From contig CALZHQ010000024.1 of NCBI GenBank assembly GCA_945787295.1, positions 7,937-71,936 of the forward strand: 64,000 bases of DNA, written 5' to 3'. The position numbers and the translations under genes were made by a program. The notes below the pieces were generated by a model. It was not told the DNA's origin and ran no database searches. It worked only from the letters and a program-made list of their open reading frames with translations. This document shows, one piece after another, positions 53,653 through 63,595 of this stretch (position 1 is the first letter of the stretch; each line of letters begins with the position of its first letter). The stretch is from an uncultured Desulfuromonadales bacterium (GTDB lineage: Bacteria > Desulfobacterota > Desulfuromonadia > Desulfuromonadales > Geopsychrobacteraceae).

Positions 53653-53934
53653 AAGTGACTTCAGATTCGGCACGTGTCGATTGTACCTATTCCTGAAGCG
53701 GTGGAACCAGCTTCAAGCGAAGGTCTTTTTGCAGATCCTAGACACCCAAAACGGCAGACCTATCCCCCTAACATATAAGTATTTTTGCCGTTGAAGAGCG
53801 ACCGACAGATTTGACACAAACCTACATTAAATTAATTTACTTCAATTGCAGGATAACTTACAATTGAACCCTTTTCTGCAGAACTAACCTAATTCATTCA
53901 GCAACGCTTTATTCCGCCTACAAGGAGGGGACTG
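53653..53934. other. Intergenic region before the lipoprotein gene, with an inverted repeat
   Basis: 282 bp. TTCAATTG (53841-53848) and CAATTGAA (53861-53868) form a perfect 8-bp dyad, 67 bp upstream of the ATG. TTGACA at 53811 has no good -10. Sequence around 53745-53795 (ACGGCA...TGCCGT) could form a hairpin. No riboswitch consensus was recognised. Confidence 0.4.
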
Positions 53935-54942
53935 ATGCGAAATCTTTCATTTATCCATATCGGTTTATTCATTCTAGTCATTACAATTGCAGGATGTGGC
54001 GGAGGAGGCAGTAGCAGTGGCCCCTCAACCCCGACCGGGCTTAGCTATACCGGCCTCAGCACCCCGGCAACGGTCACCCCGAGCAATGCCGACACCCTGG
54101 CCGGCACCGGTCTATACGGCACAACCGCCGGCGACACCATGGCTTTAAGCCTTTCCAGTGGCAGCGGCGCAGAAGAAAAAATCAAGCACAACCTGATCGG
54201 CCTCGGTCAGACCCTGACAACCGTAGCCAAAACCGTAGATCCCGACAGCGCTGCAACACCTGCGGCCAGCAAAGCCATGAGTTCAGTCTCCGAATCCCGA
54301 GATGGCACCTGCGGAGGCTCAAGCTCTTACAGCATTACTTACGACGATACGAATGGAGCCTTCAGCGGCGACATGACCTTTACCAGTTACGACGACTGCA
54401 ACGGCGGAACAATCAGCGGGTCAGTCAATTTCTCTGGCACACTGGACCCTCAATCCCAGGAACCTGGCACCTTCACTTTCAGCTTCGATAATCTTTCATC
54501 CACGGTGGGACAAAACACGCAAAGATTATCCGGCACAATGAGTGTTCGCACGATCAGTACCTACAGCTATACAGTCACCTGCAACATGTTCTACGAAATC
54601 AACTCTGCAACCGTTTGCAAGCTGGAAAACTTCGTCATGACGTATGACGAATTAGTCAACCCACCCAGTGTTAGCATTTCCGGAAGAGCCTATCATCCGG
54701 ACCACGGCTACGTTATTTTCTCCACACCAACGGCATTGAGAATCTACTCCACCAGCGAATACCCTCATGCCGGAAGCGTGTTACTGACCGGTAAAAACGG
54801 TTCAAGCGGCGGAGCGACTGGAGCCAGAGTCACTTTTACCGGAGTCAACGATTATGGGATTGAAGTGGATTCGACTGGGGACGGTACTTATGACAGCAAT
54901 TTAAGCTGCACCTGGACTCCTGACAGCTGTACCAGCTTATAA
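53935..54942 (+). CDS. Gly/Ser-rich lipoprotein of unknown function
   Basis: 335 residues. Signal peptide with lipobox VITIAGC (C21), then a GGGGSSSGPSTPTG linker. The rest is beta-rich, with motifs such as SYSITYDDTNGAFSGDMTFTSYDDCNGGTISGSVNFSGTL and cysteine pairs that could form disulfides. No catalytic residues are visible. AAGGAGGGG precedes the ATG. It is alone in its transcript, ending at the hairpin at 54962. I do not recognise a family beyond the general class of secreted Geobacter-type lipoproteins. Confidence 0.7.
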   Translation: MRNLSFIHIGLFILVITIAGCGGGGSSSGPSTPTGLSYTGLSTPATVTPSNADTLAGTGLYGTTAGDTMALSLSSGSGAEEKIKHNLIGLGQTLTTVAKTVDPDSAATPAASKAMSSVSESRDGTCGGSSSYSITYDDTNGAFSGDMTFTSYDDCNGGTISGSVNFSGTLDPQSQEPGTFTFSFDNLSSTVGQNTQRLSGTMSVRTISTYSYTVTCNMFYEINSATVCKLENFVMTYDELVNPPSVSISGRAYHPDHGYVIFSTPTALRIYSTSEYPHAGSVLLTGKNGSSGGATGARVTFTGVNDYGIEVDSTGDGTYDSNLSCTWTPDSCTSL

Positions 54943-54961
54943 TCCATTCTTCTCGCGATTC

Positions 54962-55009
54962 GAACCAAAAGAGCCACCTGACAGTATCGTCAGGTGGCTC
55001 TTTTGGTTC
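54962..55009. terminator. Bidirectional terminator with a 21-bp perfect stem
   Basis: The arms 54962-54982 and 54989-55009 are perfectly complementary over 21 bp with a 6-base loop; A/T runs (CCAAAAG and CTTTTGG) flank the GC core. It separates the convergent lipoprotein and hisE genes and serves both. Confidence 0.85.
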
Positions 55010-55027
55010 AGTTTGCATAGAAAAGCT

Positions 55028-55360
55028 CTATTTTGTTCGATTTGCCTTTTCTTCAATCCCGGACATCCCGAACCGTCTGCGCAGTTCGGCGTAAACCTGT
55101 TCCGGCGGAATATCGTAATAACCGAGCAGCACCAGCACGTGGAAGAACAGATCGGCGACTTCGTAGACCAGCTCCTCTTTATCGCCCCCCTTGCCGGCGA
55201 CAGCGGTTTCGGTCGCTTCTTCTCCGACCTTGCTGAGAATCTTATCCAGCCCCTTGTCGAACAATGACTTGACGTACGACTTTTCGCCTTCAGCCATCTG
55301 TTTGCGCTCAAGGATGATCTGATAGACCGCCTCGAGGATATCTTCGTTCACTTTCGACAT
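55028..55360 (-). CDS. hisE: Phosphoribosyl-ATP pyrophosphatase
   Basis: A 110-residue MazG-like pyrophosphatase, step 2 of histidine synthesis. GEKSYVKSLFDKGLDKILSKVGEEATETAVAG and KEELVYEVADLFFHVLVLL contain the acidic metal-binding helix residues. The ATG at 55360 follows GAGGAGAC. It is the last gene of the his operon and not fused to HisI, so a separate hisI must exist elsewhere. Confidence 0.94.
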   Translation of the reverse strand: MSKVNEDILEAVYQIILERKQMAEGEKSYVKSLFDKGLDKILSKVGEEATETAVAGKGGDKEELVYEVADLFFHVLVLLGYYDIPPEQVYAELRRRFGMSGIEEKANRTK

Positions 55361-55371
55361 AGAATGTCTCC

Positions 55372-56139
55372 TCAGATCCGCGCCGGTACACCGTGTTGCT
55401 TGAGATATTCTTTGCACTCGGCGATGGTGTATTCCTTGAAATGAAAGATCGATGCGGCCAGTGCAGCACTGGCGCCCCCTTCAACCAGACCTTCGCGGAT
55501 ATGCTCCAAATTACCGACGCCACCGGAGGCGATCACCGGCACATCGACCGCATCGCTGACCGCGCGGGTCAGTTCGATATCGTAACCATCCTTGGTGCCG
55601 TCACAATCCATCGAGGTCAGCAGGATCTCCCCGCTGCCATAATCAACCATCTTCTTCGCCCATTCGATGGCGTCGATGCCGGTCGGCTTGCGGCCACCGT
55701 GAGTATAGACCTCCCAACGGACCGGATCGGAGCCGGGCACCCTTCGCGCGTCGATCGCGACGACGGTACACTGGCTGCCGAAACGCTCGGCGGCCTCTTT
55801 GACGAACTCGGGGTTGAAAACTGCCGCGGTATTGATCGACACCTTGTCGGCACCAGCATTGAGCATCTTGCGAATATCCTCGCAGGTGCGGATGCCACCG
55901 CCAACGGTTAAGGGCATAAAGACCCGCTCGGCGGTCTTACGGACAACCTCAACGATCGTATCACGCTCATCGCTCGACGCAGTAATATCAAGAAAAGTCA
56001 GCTCATCGGCGCCCTGCTCGCAGTAAGCCTCGGCCGCTTCGACCGGGTCACCGGCATCACGCAGGCCGACGAAGTTGACCCCTTTGACGACGCGGCCATC
56101 CTTGACATCGAGGCAGGGGATAATGCGCTTGGTCAGCAT
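55372..56139 (-). CDS. hisF: Imidazole glycerol phosphate synthase, cyclase subunit
   Basis: A 255-residue TIM barrel with the half-barrel repeats: [17 protein letters not shown] near the N-terminus (catalytic D11) and [19 protein letters not shown] near residue 125 (catalytic D130 region). [17 protein letters not shown] is the second phosphate-binding loop. It works with HisH. It follows hisA by one base and precedes hisE. Confidence 0.96.
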   Translation of the reverse strand: MLTKRIIPCLDVKDGRVVKGVNFVGLRDAGDPVEAAEAYCEQGADELTFLDITASSDERDTIVEVVRKTAERVFMPLTVGGGIRTCEDIRKMLNAGADKVSINTAAVFNPEFVKEAAERFGSQCTVVAIDARRVPGSDPVRWEVYTHGGRKPTGIDAIEWAKKMVDYGSGEILLTSMDCDGTKDGYDIELTRAVSDAVDVPVIASGGVGNLEHIREGLVEGGASAALAASIFHFKEYTIAECKEYLKQHGVPARI

Positions 56140-56140
56140 C

Positions 56141-56875
56141 TTACTTGATCTCCCCTTTAGTCAGCGCCACCGCTTCACGCAGGTCGATCGCCCCGGAATA
56201 GATCGCTTTACCTGTTATCACCCCAGTGACGCCAGAGGCTTCGATCGCCATCAGGCGGCGAATATCATCCAGTGTCGACAGGCCACCGGACGCGATGACC
56301 GGGATGTTGATCGATTCGGCCAGATTCCTGGTCGCTTCGATGTTCGGACCCTGCATCATACCGTCACGGGCGATGTCGGTGTAGATAATCGCCTCAACAC
56401 CGAAGCCCTCCATCTCCTTGGCCATCTCGGTCGCCAGCTTCTCGGTGACATCGGCCCAGCCGCGCACCGCCACCAGTCCGTCCTTGGCATCGATGCCGAC
56501 CACGATCTGACCCGGGAACTTCTTGCAGGCTTCTTCCACCAGCGCCGGATTCTCCTTGGCCACGGTACCGAGAATCACCCGGTCAATACCGAGCTCGAGG
56601 TAGGCCTCGATGGTCTGCATGTCGCGGATACCGCCACCTAACTCGGACGGGATATCAATCGCCTCGACAATCGCCTTGATCGCTGCCTTGTTTTTCGGCA
56701 CCCCGGCAAAAGCGCCGTCAAGATCGACGATATGCAGCAGTTCACCGCCCTGTTCCTGCCAGATACGCGCCTGAGCGCCGGGATCATCGTTGTAGACGGT
56801 GTCTTTATCCATCAAGCCCTGCTCCAGACGGACGCAGCGGCCTTCCTTCAAATCGATTGCGGGTAGAATAATCAT
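56141..56875 (-). CDS. hisA: Phosphoribosylformimino-5-aminoimidazole carboxamide ribotide isomerase
   Basis: A 244-residue TIM barrel. [16 protein letters not shown] carries D8 and [22 protein letters not shown] carries the second catalytic Asp; [16 protein letters not shown] is the C-terminal phosphate loop. It lies between hisH and hisF with contiguous stop and start (TAAATG). Confidence 0.96.
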   Translation of the reverse strand: MIILPAIDLKEGRCVRLEQGLMDKDTVYNDDPGAQARIWQEQGGELLHIVDLDGAFAGVPKNKAAIKAIVEAIDIPSELGGGIRDMQTIEAYLELGIDRVILGTVAKENPALVEEACKKFPGQIVVGIDAKDGLVAVRGWADVTEKLATEMAKEMEGFGVEAIIYTDIARDGMMQGPNIEATRNLAESINIPVIASGGLSTLDDIRRLMAIEASGVTGVITGKAIYSGAIDLREAVALTKGEIK

Positions 56876-57499
56876 TTAAAGCTCTCCGAAATTCTTGAAA
56901 ATCTGCAGTCCGATATCCTGGCTCTTCTCCGGGTGAAACTGGGAGGCGATAATATTGTCGCGCCAGATCGAGGCACAAAATTCGACAGCGCCGTAGGTGC
57001 AACTGGCCGCGACATCAGCAGCGTTTTCAGCGGCACAGTAGTAGGAGTGAACAAAGTAGACGAAACTACCATCCTTGACACCGGTAAAGATCGGCGATTC
57101 CTTTTTCAGGCTGATGTTGTTCCAGCCCATGTGTGGCACCTTGAGCCGTTCACCACCCTCAAGCATGCCGGAGGGAAAACGCACGACCTTGCCCGGAATC
57201 AATCCGAGCCCCTGATGGCGACCGAACTCTTCACTCTCATCGAACAGCATCTGCATCCCGACACAGATCCCGAGCAGCGGCTTACCCGCTTCGACATGGG
57301 CCAACAGCGGCTCAACGAAGCCACCTTCGCGCAGGTTATTGATGCAATCGCGGAAAGCGCCGACACCCGGCAGCACAACCTTATCGGCAGTGGTTATATC
57401 TTTTGGCTCGGCACTGACCCGCGCCTCGAAGCCGAGCTTTTCAAAAGCTTTCTCGACACTGCGCAGGTTACCCATTTCATAATCGATAATGTTGATCAT
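56876..57499 (-). CDS. hisH: Imidazole glycerol phosphate synthase, glutamine amidotransferase subunit
   Basis: A 207-residue class I amidotransferase. The nucleophile Cys is in PLLGICVGMQMLF, and the catalytic His and Glu in ASQFHPEKSQDIGLQIFKNF. N-terminal INIIDYEMGNLRSVEKAFEKLG is typical. Its stop is followed directly by hisA. Confidence 0.96.
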   Translation of the reverse strand: MINIIDYEMGNLRSVEKAFEKLGFEARVSAEPKDITTADKVVLPGVGAFRDCINNLREGGFVEPLLAHVEAGKPLLGICVGMQMLFDESEEFGRHQGLGLIPGKVVRFPSGMLEGGERLKVPHMGWNNISLKKESPIFTGVKDGSFVYFVHSYYCAAENAADVAASCTYGAVEFCASIWRDNIIASQFHPEKSQDIGLQIFKNFGEL

Positions 57500-57503
57500 T
57501 TGT

Positions 57504-58094
57504 CTACTCGAGCGTCCCTTTAGTCGACATCACCCCTTGAATCCGGGGATCGATGCTGGTCGCCACATCAAGGGCGCGACCGAAGGCCTTGAAAATTCCC
57601 TCAATGATGTGATGCAGGTTGTCGCCGTACGCCAGGTTAACGTGGATATTGGCCCCGGAGTGGTTGCAGAAGGCGACGAAGAATTCCTCGACCAGCTCGG
57701 TATCGAACTCGCCGACCTTGGCCTTCGGCAGGTCGACATTGAAGACCAAAAACGGCCGGCCGGAAAAATCGATCACCACCGAAGCGAGCGCCTCGTGCAT
57801 CGGCATGGTCTCGCGGCCGAAACGCCGCACCCCGGCCTTGTCGCCGAGCGCCTGTTTGAAAGCTTCGCCGAGAACAATGCCGAGGTCTTCCACCGTGTGA
57901 TGGGCATCGATTTCCACATCACCGGTCGCTTTGACGGTCAGGTCAAAAAAGCCGTGTCGTGCCACCGCCGAAAGCATGTGGTTGAAAAAAGGCACCGGGC
58001 TCTCCAGGTGATGCTGACCGGAGCCATCCAGGTTCAGCTCGATGCTGATGCTGGTCTCTTTGGTTTCGCGGTCGATTTTTGCTATACGTGACAT
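57504..58094 (-). CDS. hisB: Imidazoleglycerol-phosphate dehydratase
   Basis: A 196-residue dehydratase without the N-terminal phosphatase domain of E. coli His[44 protein letters not shown] and [19 protein letters not shown] hold the manganese-binding histidines. GGGAGAG precedes the ATG at 58094. The histidinol-phosphate phosphatase must be elsewhere. Confidence 0.95.
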   Translation of the reverse strand: MSRIAKIDRETKETSISIELNLDGSGQHHLESPVPFFNHMLSAVARHGFFDLTVKATGDVEIDAHHTVEDLGIVLGEAFKQALGDKAGVRRFGRETMPMHEALASVVIDFSGRPFLVFNVDLPKAKVGEFDTELVEEFFVAFCNHSGANIHVNLAYGDNLHHIIEGIFKAFGRALDVATSIDPRIQGVMSTKGTLE

Positions 58095-58108
58095 CTGCAC
58101 TCTCCCAA

Positions 58109-59401
58109 TTATTTTTTCAGTCGGATCGAAACCGACTTGGCGTGCGCTTCCAGGCCTTCCAGCTCGGCAATATGCACGATCTCTTTGCCGAGCCTTTGTA
58201 ACCCGGACTCCGAGAAGGAAACGATGCTCGACTTCTTGACGAAATCATCCAGCGACAGCGGCGAGAAGAAACGTGCGGTGCCGCCGGTCGGCAGGGTGTG
58301 GTTCGGCCCGGCAAGATAATCACCGGCCGCCTCAGGGGTGTGATGGCCCATGAAGATCGCTCCAGCATGCTTGATCTGCGGCAGAATCTCGAAAGGCTTA
58401 TCAACCGCCAGTTCCAGGTGCTCGGGAGCGATCCGGTTACTGAAAGCAATCGCTTCGCCCAGATCCTGGGCGAGAATAATTGCGCCGTAATCCTCGATCG
58501 ATTTACGGGCGATCCCTTCGCGGCTCAATTCCTTGAGCTGTTTTTCGACTTCGGCCTGCACCGCAGTCGCCATTTTCACGCAACTGGTGACCAACACCGA
58601 CGAGGCCAGCTCATCATGCTCAGCCTGGGAGAGCAGATCGGCGGCGATGTGGGCAGCGTTGCCGCTCCCATCATTGATCACCAGAATCTCACTCGGCCCG
58701 GCGATCATATCGATATCAACCTGACCGAAGACCAGCTGTTTGGCGGTGGCGACATAGATATTGCCCGGGCCGGTAATTTTATCAACGCGCGGCACTGATT
58801 CAGTCCCATAAGCCAGCGCGGCGACCGCCTGGGCGCCTCCGAGCTTGAAGATCCGGTCGACCCCGGAAATCTTCGCTGCGGCCAACACGTGTGGATTGAC
58901 CTCACCACCCGGCATCGGCACGACCATGATCACCTCTTCGACCCCGGCAACCTTAGCCGGCACCGCGTTCATCAGCACCGACGAAGGATAGGTCGCTTTG
59001 CCGCCCGGCACGTAGATACCGACCCGGTCCAGAGGACGGACCATCTGCCCGACCAGCACATCAGCTTCGTCTGTCGACAGCCAGGTTTCCTGCTTCTGCT
59101 TGGCGTGATAATCGGCAATCCGCTCAGCCGCCAGTTGCAACGCATTCAGCGACTCGGCGCTGACCTCGCTCATCGCCGCATCGATCTCTTCCTCAGTCAC
59201 TTCGAGAGAATCTGCATCCAGCTCCAGCCGGTCGAACTTGGCGGTCAACTCGAACAATGCTGCGTCGCCTCGCTGACGGACATCAGCAATGATCGTTTTG
59301 ACTGTGTCTTCAATCCCGGCAGGGACTTCTTCGGCGCGCTGTTCGATGCGGCGGAACTCGGCCTCGAAATCAGCATCGGAAAATTTAAGAATGCGCATCA
59401 T
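58109..59401 (-). CDS. hisD: Histidinol dehydrogenase
   Basis: A 430-residue zinc-dependent NAD enzyme for the last two steps. [32 protein letters not shown] is the family signature, and EHLELAV holds the Glu-His catalytic pair near the C-terminus. The start ATGATG has GGAAGATAG upstream. It lies between hisG and hisB; hisC is absent from this cluster. Confidence 0.96.
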   Translation of the reverse strand: MMRILKFSDADFEAEFRRIEQRAEEVPAGIEDTVKTIIADVRQRGDAALFELTAKFDRLELDADSLEVTEEEIDAAMSEVSAESLNALQLAAERIADYHAKQKQETWLSTDEADVLVGQMVRPLDRVGIYVPGGKATYPSSVLMNAVPAKVAGVEEVIMVVPMPGGEVNPHVLAAAKISGVDRIFKLGGAQAVAALAYGTESVPRVDKITGPGNIYVATAKQLVFGQVDIDMIAGPSEILVINDGSGNAAHIAADLLSQAEHDELASSVLVTSCVKMATAVQAEVEKQLKELSREGIARKSIEDYGAIILAQDLGEAIAFSNRIAPEHLELAVDKPFEILPQIKHAGAIFMGHHTPEAAGDYLAGPNHTLPTGGTARFFSPLSLDDFVKKSSIVSFSESGLQRLGKEIVHIAELEGLEAHAKSVSIRLKK

Positions 59402-59421
59402 CTATCTTCCTTCAGTGGTTG

Positions 59422-60087
59422 CTACTCGGAGATTTTTACCTCATCACCGATCAAAGGCTCCAGGCCATCGATGATCTCACTGATCCGCTTATGCTTGGTT
59501 TTCAAGCTGGCACGGTTGACGATCAGACGACTGGTGATTTCGGCGATAGTTTCCACCTCGACCATACCATTTGCTTTCAGCGTTCCGCCAGTGGAGACCA
59601 GATCGACAATCCGTTCGGAGAGTCCGACCAGCGGCGCCAGCTCAATCGACCCGTAGAGTTTGATCAATTCGACCTGCACTCCCTTGGAAGCAAAATAGCG
59701 CTCGGTGACATTGGGATATTTGGTGGCGACCCGGATGTTCGACCAGTTGAGGGGATCGTCATCCTCCTGCAACTCCTTCGGCTCGGCGACCACCAGGCGG
59801 CAGTAACCGAACTTGAGGTCGAGCGGCTCATAAAGATCCTTGCCCTGCTCGAGCAGAGTATCCTTACCGACCACGCCGATGTCGGCGCAACCGTACTCGA
59901 CATAGGTCGGCACGTCGGTGGCGCGCACCGCCATGAAGCGGTACTTCTGCTCTTTATTTTCGAAAACCAGCTTGCGGCTGCCTTTTTCGTCCATCTCCGG
60001 GCAGGTGATGCCGATTTTGCCGAACAGCTCCATCGAATCCTGCATGATCCTACCCTTAGGCAGGGCGAAGGTGATCCAATCACTCAT
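59422..60087 (-). CDS. hisG: ATP phosphoribosyltransferase, short form
   Basis: A 221-residue short-form HisG. ITFALPKGRIMQDSMELF, VRATDVPTYVEYGCADIGVVG and VDLVSTGGTLKANGMVEVETIAEIT (PRPP loop region) are clear. It lacks the C-terminal regulatory domain of the long form, so it needs a HisZ partner, which is not in the window. AAGGACAAGG precedes the ATG. First gene of the his operon. Confidence 0.95.
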   Translation of the reverse strand: MSDWITFALPKGRIMQDSMELFGKIGITCPEMDEKGSRKLVFENKEQKYRFMAVRATDVPTYVEYGCADIGVVGKDTLLEQGKDLYEPLDLKFGYCRLVVAEPKELQEDDDPLNWSNIRVATKYPNVTERYFASKGVQVELIKLYGSIELAPLVGLSERIVDLVSTGGTLKANGMVEVETIAEITSRLIVNRASLKTKHKRISEIIDGLEPLIGDEVKISE

Positions 60088-60401
60088 AACCTTGTCCTTT
60101 TTCTTTCAGCTCTATATCCCAAAAGAAGGTTCTAGAAAAATCACCCGAAAAACTCTGCTGTTAGCCACCAAAGCACTAAGCACACCAAGAGAATCCAAAT
60201 TCTCGAGGCCAGGTTTTTTGGTGCTCTTGGTGTCTTGGTGGCAAATAACCTTTGCTTTGGTTATAGGTCCGTTTTCTTTCCCCCAATTCCATGAGCTCGT
60301 GGCGCTCATGGAGAGGGAGTCTGACGCCCGGATGGCGACAGTCTAGCCCCACGGATGGGTTTATGCGTCCTTCGGAGTGGGCGTCACGAGTTCATTCCCC
60401 C
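60088..60401. other. Intergenic gap between murA and hisG
   Basis: 314 bp without a gene, on the leftward operon. It contains the inverted-repeat element at 60161-60250. The remaining sequence toward murA (60285-60400) has no clear structure or gene, and no clear promoter for hisG was found. Confidence 0.5.
60161..60250. repeat. Degenerate inverted repeat of CCACCAAG/CACCAAGAG units
   Basis: TTAGCCACCAAAGCACTAAG (60161-60180) then CACCAAGAG (60183-60191) on the left, with CTCTTGGTG (60225-60233) and CTTGGTGGCAAATAA (60235-60249) on the right, form an imperfect inverted repeat made of CACCAAGA-like units. Such units recur in intergenic DNA of related genomes in my memory, so it is probably one copy of a dispersed element. 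It separates murA from hisG. Confidence 0.5.
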
Positions 60402-61655
60402 CTACTCCTGTTCGCGCCAGATGCGGCCACCGAGCGCTGCCAGTTTCTTTTCAATTTTTTCGTAACCACGATCGAGGTGGTAGATCCGCGACACCTCGGT
60501 GGTGTTATCCGCTGCCAGTCCAGCCAGAATCAGCGAAGCACTGGCGCGCAGATCGGTCGCCATCACCGGCGCCCCGGTCATATCTTTGACTCCGCGGATG
60601 ATGGCACTATGACCATCGATCTGAATCTCGGCACCCATCCGCTGCAGTTCACAAACATGCATGAAGCGGTTTTCGAAAACCGTCTCGGAGATCCGGCTGG
60701 TCCCTTCCGCCTTGGTCATCAGCGCCATGAACTGGGCCTGCATATCGGTCGGAAACCCAGGAAAAACACTGGTGCGGATATCGACCGCCTGTAACTTTTT
60801 CGGGCCAACAACGCGCAAGCCATCAGCTTCCTCTTCGATACTGACACCAGCTTCGACCAGTTTACCGATCAAGGCCTCCTGATGTTCACGCACCGCACCA
60901 CGAACCAGCACATTACCACCCGTGACTCCTGCGGCAATCATGAAGGTTCCCGCTTCGATCCGGTCGGGAATGACGCTGCAGTTGAGTGGTTGCAGTTTAT
61001 CAACCCCCTGAATGCGGATGATTGCAGTGCCGGCCCCTTCGATCCTGGCGCCCATGCTGTTGAGGGCCTCGGCTAGCTGAACAATCTCCGGCTCGCGGGC
61101 GGCGTTTTCCAACACCGTCTCCCCTTCAGCCAGACTCGCAGCCATCAGCAGGTTTTCGGTACCACCGACGGTCGGCATATCGAAATTGATTTTCGCCCCG
61201 ACCAGCTTGTCGGCCTTCGCCTCGACGTAACCGTGGTCCAGTTCGATCTTAGCGCCGAGCGCTTCAAAACCCTTCAAGTGCTGATCGATCGGCCGGGCGC
61301 CGATCGCGCAACCACCAGGCAAACTGACCCGGGCATGACCGAAGCGAGCCAGCAACGGCCCCAAAACCAGCACCGAGGCGCGCATCGTTTTGACCAGGTC
61401 GTAGGAGGCTTCGATGCTCTCTAGCTGACTAGCATCGACCCGCACGCAATCAGCCTCGCGGGTTGCCTCGGCGCCCAGTTCACAAAGCAACTTGACCGCG
61501 GTATTGATATCGCGCAGCTCGGGGATATTGCAGATCTCACTCTGCCCCTCAGCCAATAGAGTGGCAAACAGCAGCGGCAGAGCCGAATTCTTGGCCCCGC
61601 TGACCTGCACTTCCCCTTTTAGCGGCACCCCGCCTTTGATAACAATCTTATCCAA
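60402..61655 (-). CDS. murA: UDP-N-acetylglucosamine 1-carboxyvinyltransferase
   Basis: First committed step of peptidoglycan synthesis, 417 residues. [25 protein letters not shown] contains the active cysteine, so the enzyme should be fosfomycin-sensitive. [16 protein letters not shown] and [34 protein letters not shown] are conserved. The start is TTG at 61655 with GCAGGA upstream; no ATG fits. It follows prmC by 13 bp. Confidence 0.96.
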   Translation of the reverse strand: MDKIVIKGGVPLKGEVQVSGAKNSALPLLFATLLAEGQSEICNIPELRDINTAVKLLCELGAEATREADCVRVDASQLESIEASYDLVKTMRASVLVLGPLLARFGHARVSLPGGCAIGARPIDQHLKGFEALGAKIELDHGYVEAKADKLVGAKINFDMPTVGGTENLLMAASLAEGETVLENAAREPEIVQLAEALNSMGARIEGAGTAIIRIQGVDKLQPLNCSVIPDRIEAGTFMIAAGVTGGNVLVRGAVREHQEALIGKLVEAGVSIEEEADGLRVVGPKKLQAVDIRTSVFPGFPTDMQAQFMALMTKAEGTSRISETVFENRFMHVCELQRMGAEIQIDGHSAIIRGVKDMTGAPVMATDLRASASLILAGLAADNTTEVSRIYHLDRGYEKIEKKLAALGGRIWREQE

Positions 61656-61668
61656 TTAATCCTGCTTT

Positions 61669-62520
61669 CTATTTATGGCAGCCGCCAACCACGCGCGGTT
61701 GACCGGCATAATCATCACGCACAAAAATGTCCCGCAGTCCGGCCGCAGCGAACAACTGCTGAACAGCGCCTGCCTGCCGGTAACCGATCTCGACTAACAA
61801 CCAGCCTCCCGGCTTGAGACGACTCTGCGCCTGTGCCGTCAGCCTGCGATAACAATCGAGACCATTCTCTGCGGCCAGCAACGCCTGCTGCGGTTCAAAA
61901 CAACGCACTTCCGGCATCAAATCATCCCATTCAGCCTGGGCTATATAGGGAGGATTGGAAACGATCAGATCATACTGCTGCGACGGCAATTCAGCAAGGT
62001 CGCCGTGCAGAAACCGAACCTGCCCGGCGACGCCATTATTTACAGCGTTACGGCTGGCAACCTCAAGCGCTGCGGTTGAGATATCGAGCCCAGTGAGCTG
62101 CCAATCTGCCAGTTCACGTGCCAGGCTGATGACAATCGCACCGCTGCCGGTCCCGACATCGAGCAGCTCGCCGGTTTCTTCTGCCCTGCCCAGTGCCTCT
62201 TCGACGATGATTTCCGTGTCCGCCCGGGGAATCAGCACCGCCGGTGTCACTTCAAACTGCAGCGACCAGAACTCGGTGTGGCCGATCAGGTATTGCAGCG
62301 GCTCCCGCTGTCCGCGCCGCTTGACCAGCGGGCGGATGCTATCCAGCTCGGCTGCCGTCATGGGGCGTTCAAAATTGAGGTAGAGGCCAACCCGATCGAG
62401 ATGCAACACGTGCGCCAGCAGCAGCTCGGCATTAAGACGCGGATTATCGATCCCTTTTTCAGCAAAGTAATCGGTGGTCCAGCGTAACAGCTTGAGCAGC
62501 GTCCAAACGTCAGCTGACAC
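61669..62520 (-). CDS. prmC: Peptide chain release factor methyltransferase
   Basis: A 283-residue SAM methyltransferase that methylates the GGQ glutamine of RF1 and RF2. LLDVGTGSGAIVISLAREL is the SAM loop and DLIVSNPPYIAQAEWD holds the catalytic NPPY. The start is GTG at 62520 overlapping the prfA stop by one base. It is placed directly after prfA, its substrate gene. Confidence 0.95.
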   Translation of the reverse strand: MSADVWTLLKLLRWTTDYFAEKGIDNPRLNAELLLAHVLHLDRVGLYLNFERPMTAAELDSIRPLVKRRGQREPLQYLIGHTEFWSLQFEVTPAVLIPRADTEIIVEEALGRAEETGELLDVGTGSGAIVISLARELADWQLTGLDISTAALEVASRNAVNNGVAGQVRFLHGDLAELPSQQYDLIVSNPPYIAQAEWDDLMPEVRCFEPQQALLAAENGLDCYRRLTAQAQSRLKPGGWLLVEIGYRQAGAVQQLFAAAGLRDIFVRDDYAGQPRVVGGCHK

Positions 62521-63587
62521 TATCCCTCCTGCTGACTCATCTGGGCAGCCTGCTGATCGGTAATCAAGGCATCGATCACCTCATCGACATCCCCCTGCAT
62601 AATGGCGTCGAGCTTGTAGAGAGTCAGACCGATGCGGTGATCCGTACAGCGTCCCTGTGGGTAGTTATAAGTCCGGATCCGCTCACTCCGATCACCACTA
62701 CCAACCTGGTTTTTCCGGTCTGCAGCCATGGCCGCATTCTGTTCGGCCTGCATCTGATCGTAGATCCGTGACTTGAGCACCTTCAGCGCTTTGGCCTTGT
62801 TCTTGTGCTGTGAGGACTCATCCTGGCAGGCGACCACCACCCCGGTCGGGATATGGGTCAAGCGGACCGCAGATTCGGTCTTGTTGACGTGCTGACCACC
62901 CGCCCCGGAGGCACGGTAGAGGTCGATACGCAGATCGGCGTTGTTGATCTCAATATCGACATCCTCAGCTTCAGGGAGCACCGCGACAGTACAAGCGGAG
63001 GTGTGAATTCTCCCTTGCGTTTCAGTATCGGGCACCCGCTGGACCCGGTGAGTGCCGCTCTCGAACTTGAGACGTGAATAGACCCGCTCACCACTGACCA
63101 TGGCGACCACTTCCTTGAAACCACCGCCATCGGTCTCCGAGGTGCTCATCATCTCGACCTTCCAACGGTTGCGGTCGGCGTATCGCGAGTACATACGGAA
63201 CAGATCAGCGGCAAACAGGGCCGCCTCATCACCGCCGGTTCCGGCACGAATCTCGAGGATGATGTTCTTCTCGTCGTTGGGGTCCTTCGGCAACATCAGG
63301 AGTTTCAGCTGTTCTTCCAGTTCGGCCTGTAGCTCTTCCAGCTCTGGCAGCTCGGCTTTGGCCAGCTCCTTCATCTCCGGATCGCTATCCTGCAGCAGTT
63401 CGCGGTTCCCTTCGATATCACTGCAGACCTGTTTGTAGCTGCCATAGACCGTGACCACTTCACTCAGATCAGAGTGCTCCTTGGTCAGGCCACGGTAACG
63501 TTTCTGATCAGAGATGACCGAAGGGTCAGAGAGAAGCCCTTCGACTTCACGAAAACGATCAACGACATCTTCTAAGTTGTCAAACAT
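62520..63587 (-). CDS. prfA: Peptide chain release factor 1
   Basis: RF1, 355 residues. [25 protein letters not shown] has the catalytic GGQ, and [27 protein letters not shown] is the core domain 3 segment. The ribosome site is weak. Its stop overlaps the start of prmC. It recognises UAA and UAG. Confidence 0.96.
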   Translation of the reverse strand: MFDNLEDVVDRFREVEGLLSDPSVISDQKRYRGLTKEHSDLSEVVTVYGSYKQVCSDIEGNRELLQDSDPEMKELAKAELPELEELQAELEEQLKLLMLPKDPNDEKNIILEIRAGTGGDEAALFAADLFRMYSRYADRNRWKVEMMSTSETDGGGFKEVVAMVSGERVYSRLKFESGTHRVQRVPDTETQGRIHTSACTVAVLPEAEDVDIEINNADLRIDLYRASGAGGQHVNKTESAVRLTHIPTGVVVACQDESSQHKNKAKALKVLKSRIYDQMQAEQNAAMAADRKNQVGSGDRSERIRTYNYPQGRCTDHRIGLTLYKLDAIMQGDVDEVIDALITDQQAAQMSQQEG

Positions 63588-63595
63588 AGTGATTA

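Noticed and set aside
53653..53934. A GEMM (cyclic di-GMP) riboswitch before the lipoprotein gene
   Set aside because: The conserved GGGCAAACC and CGCAAAGCC blocks are absent.
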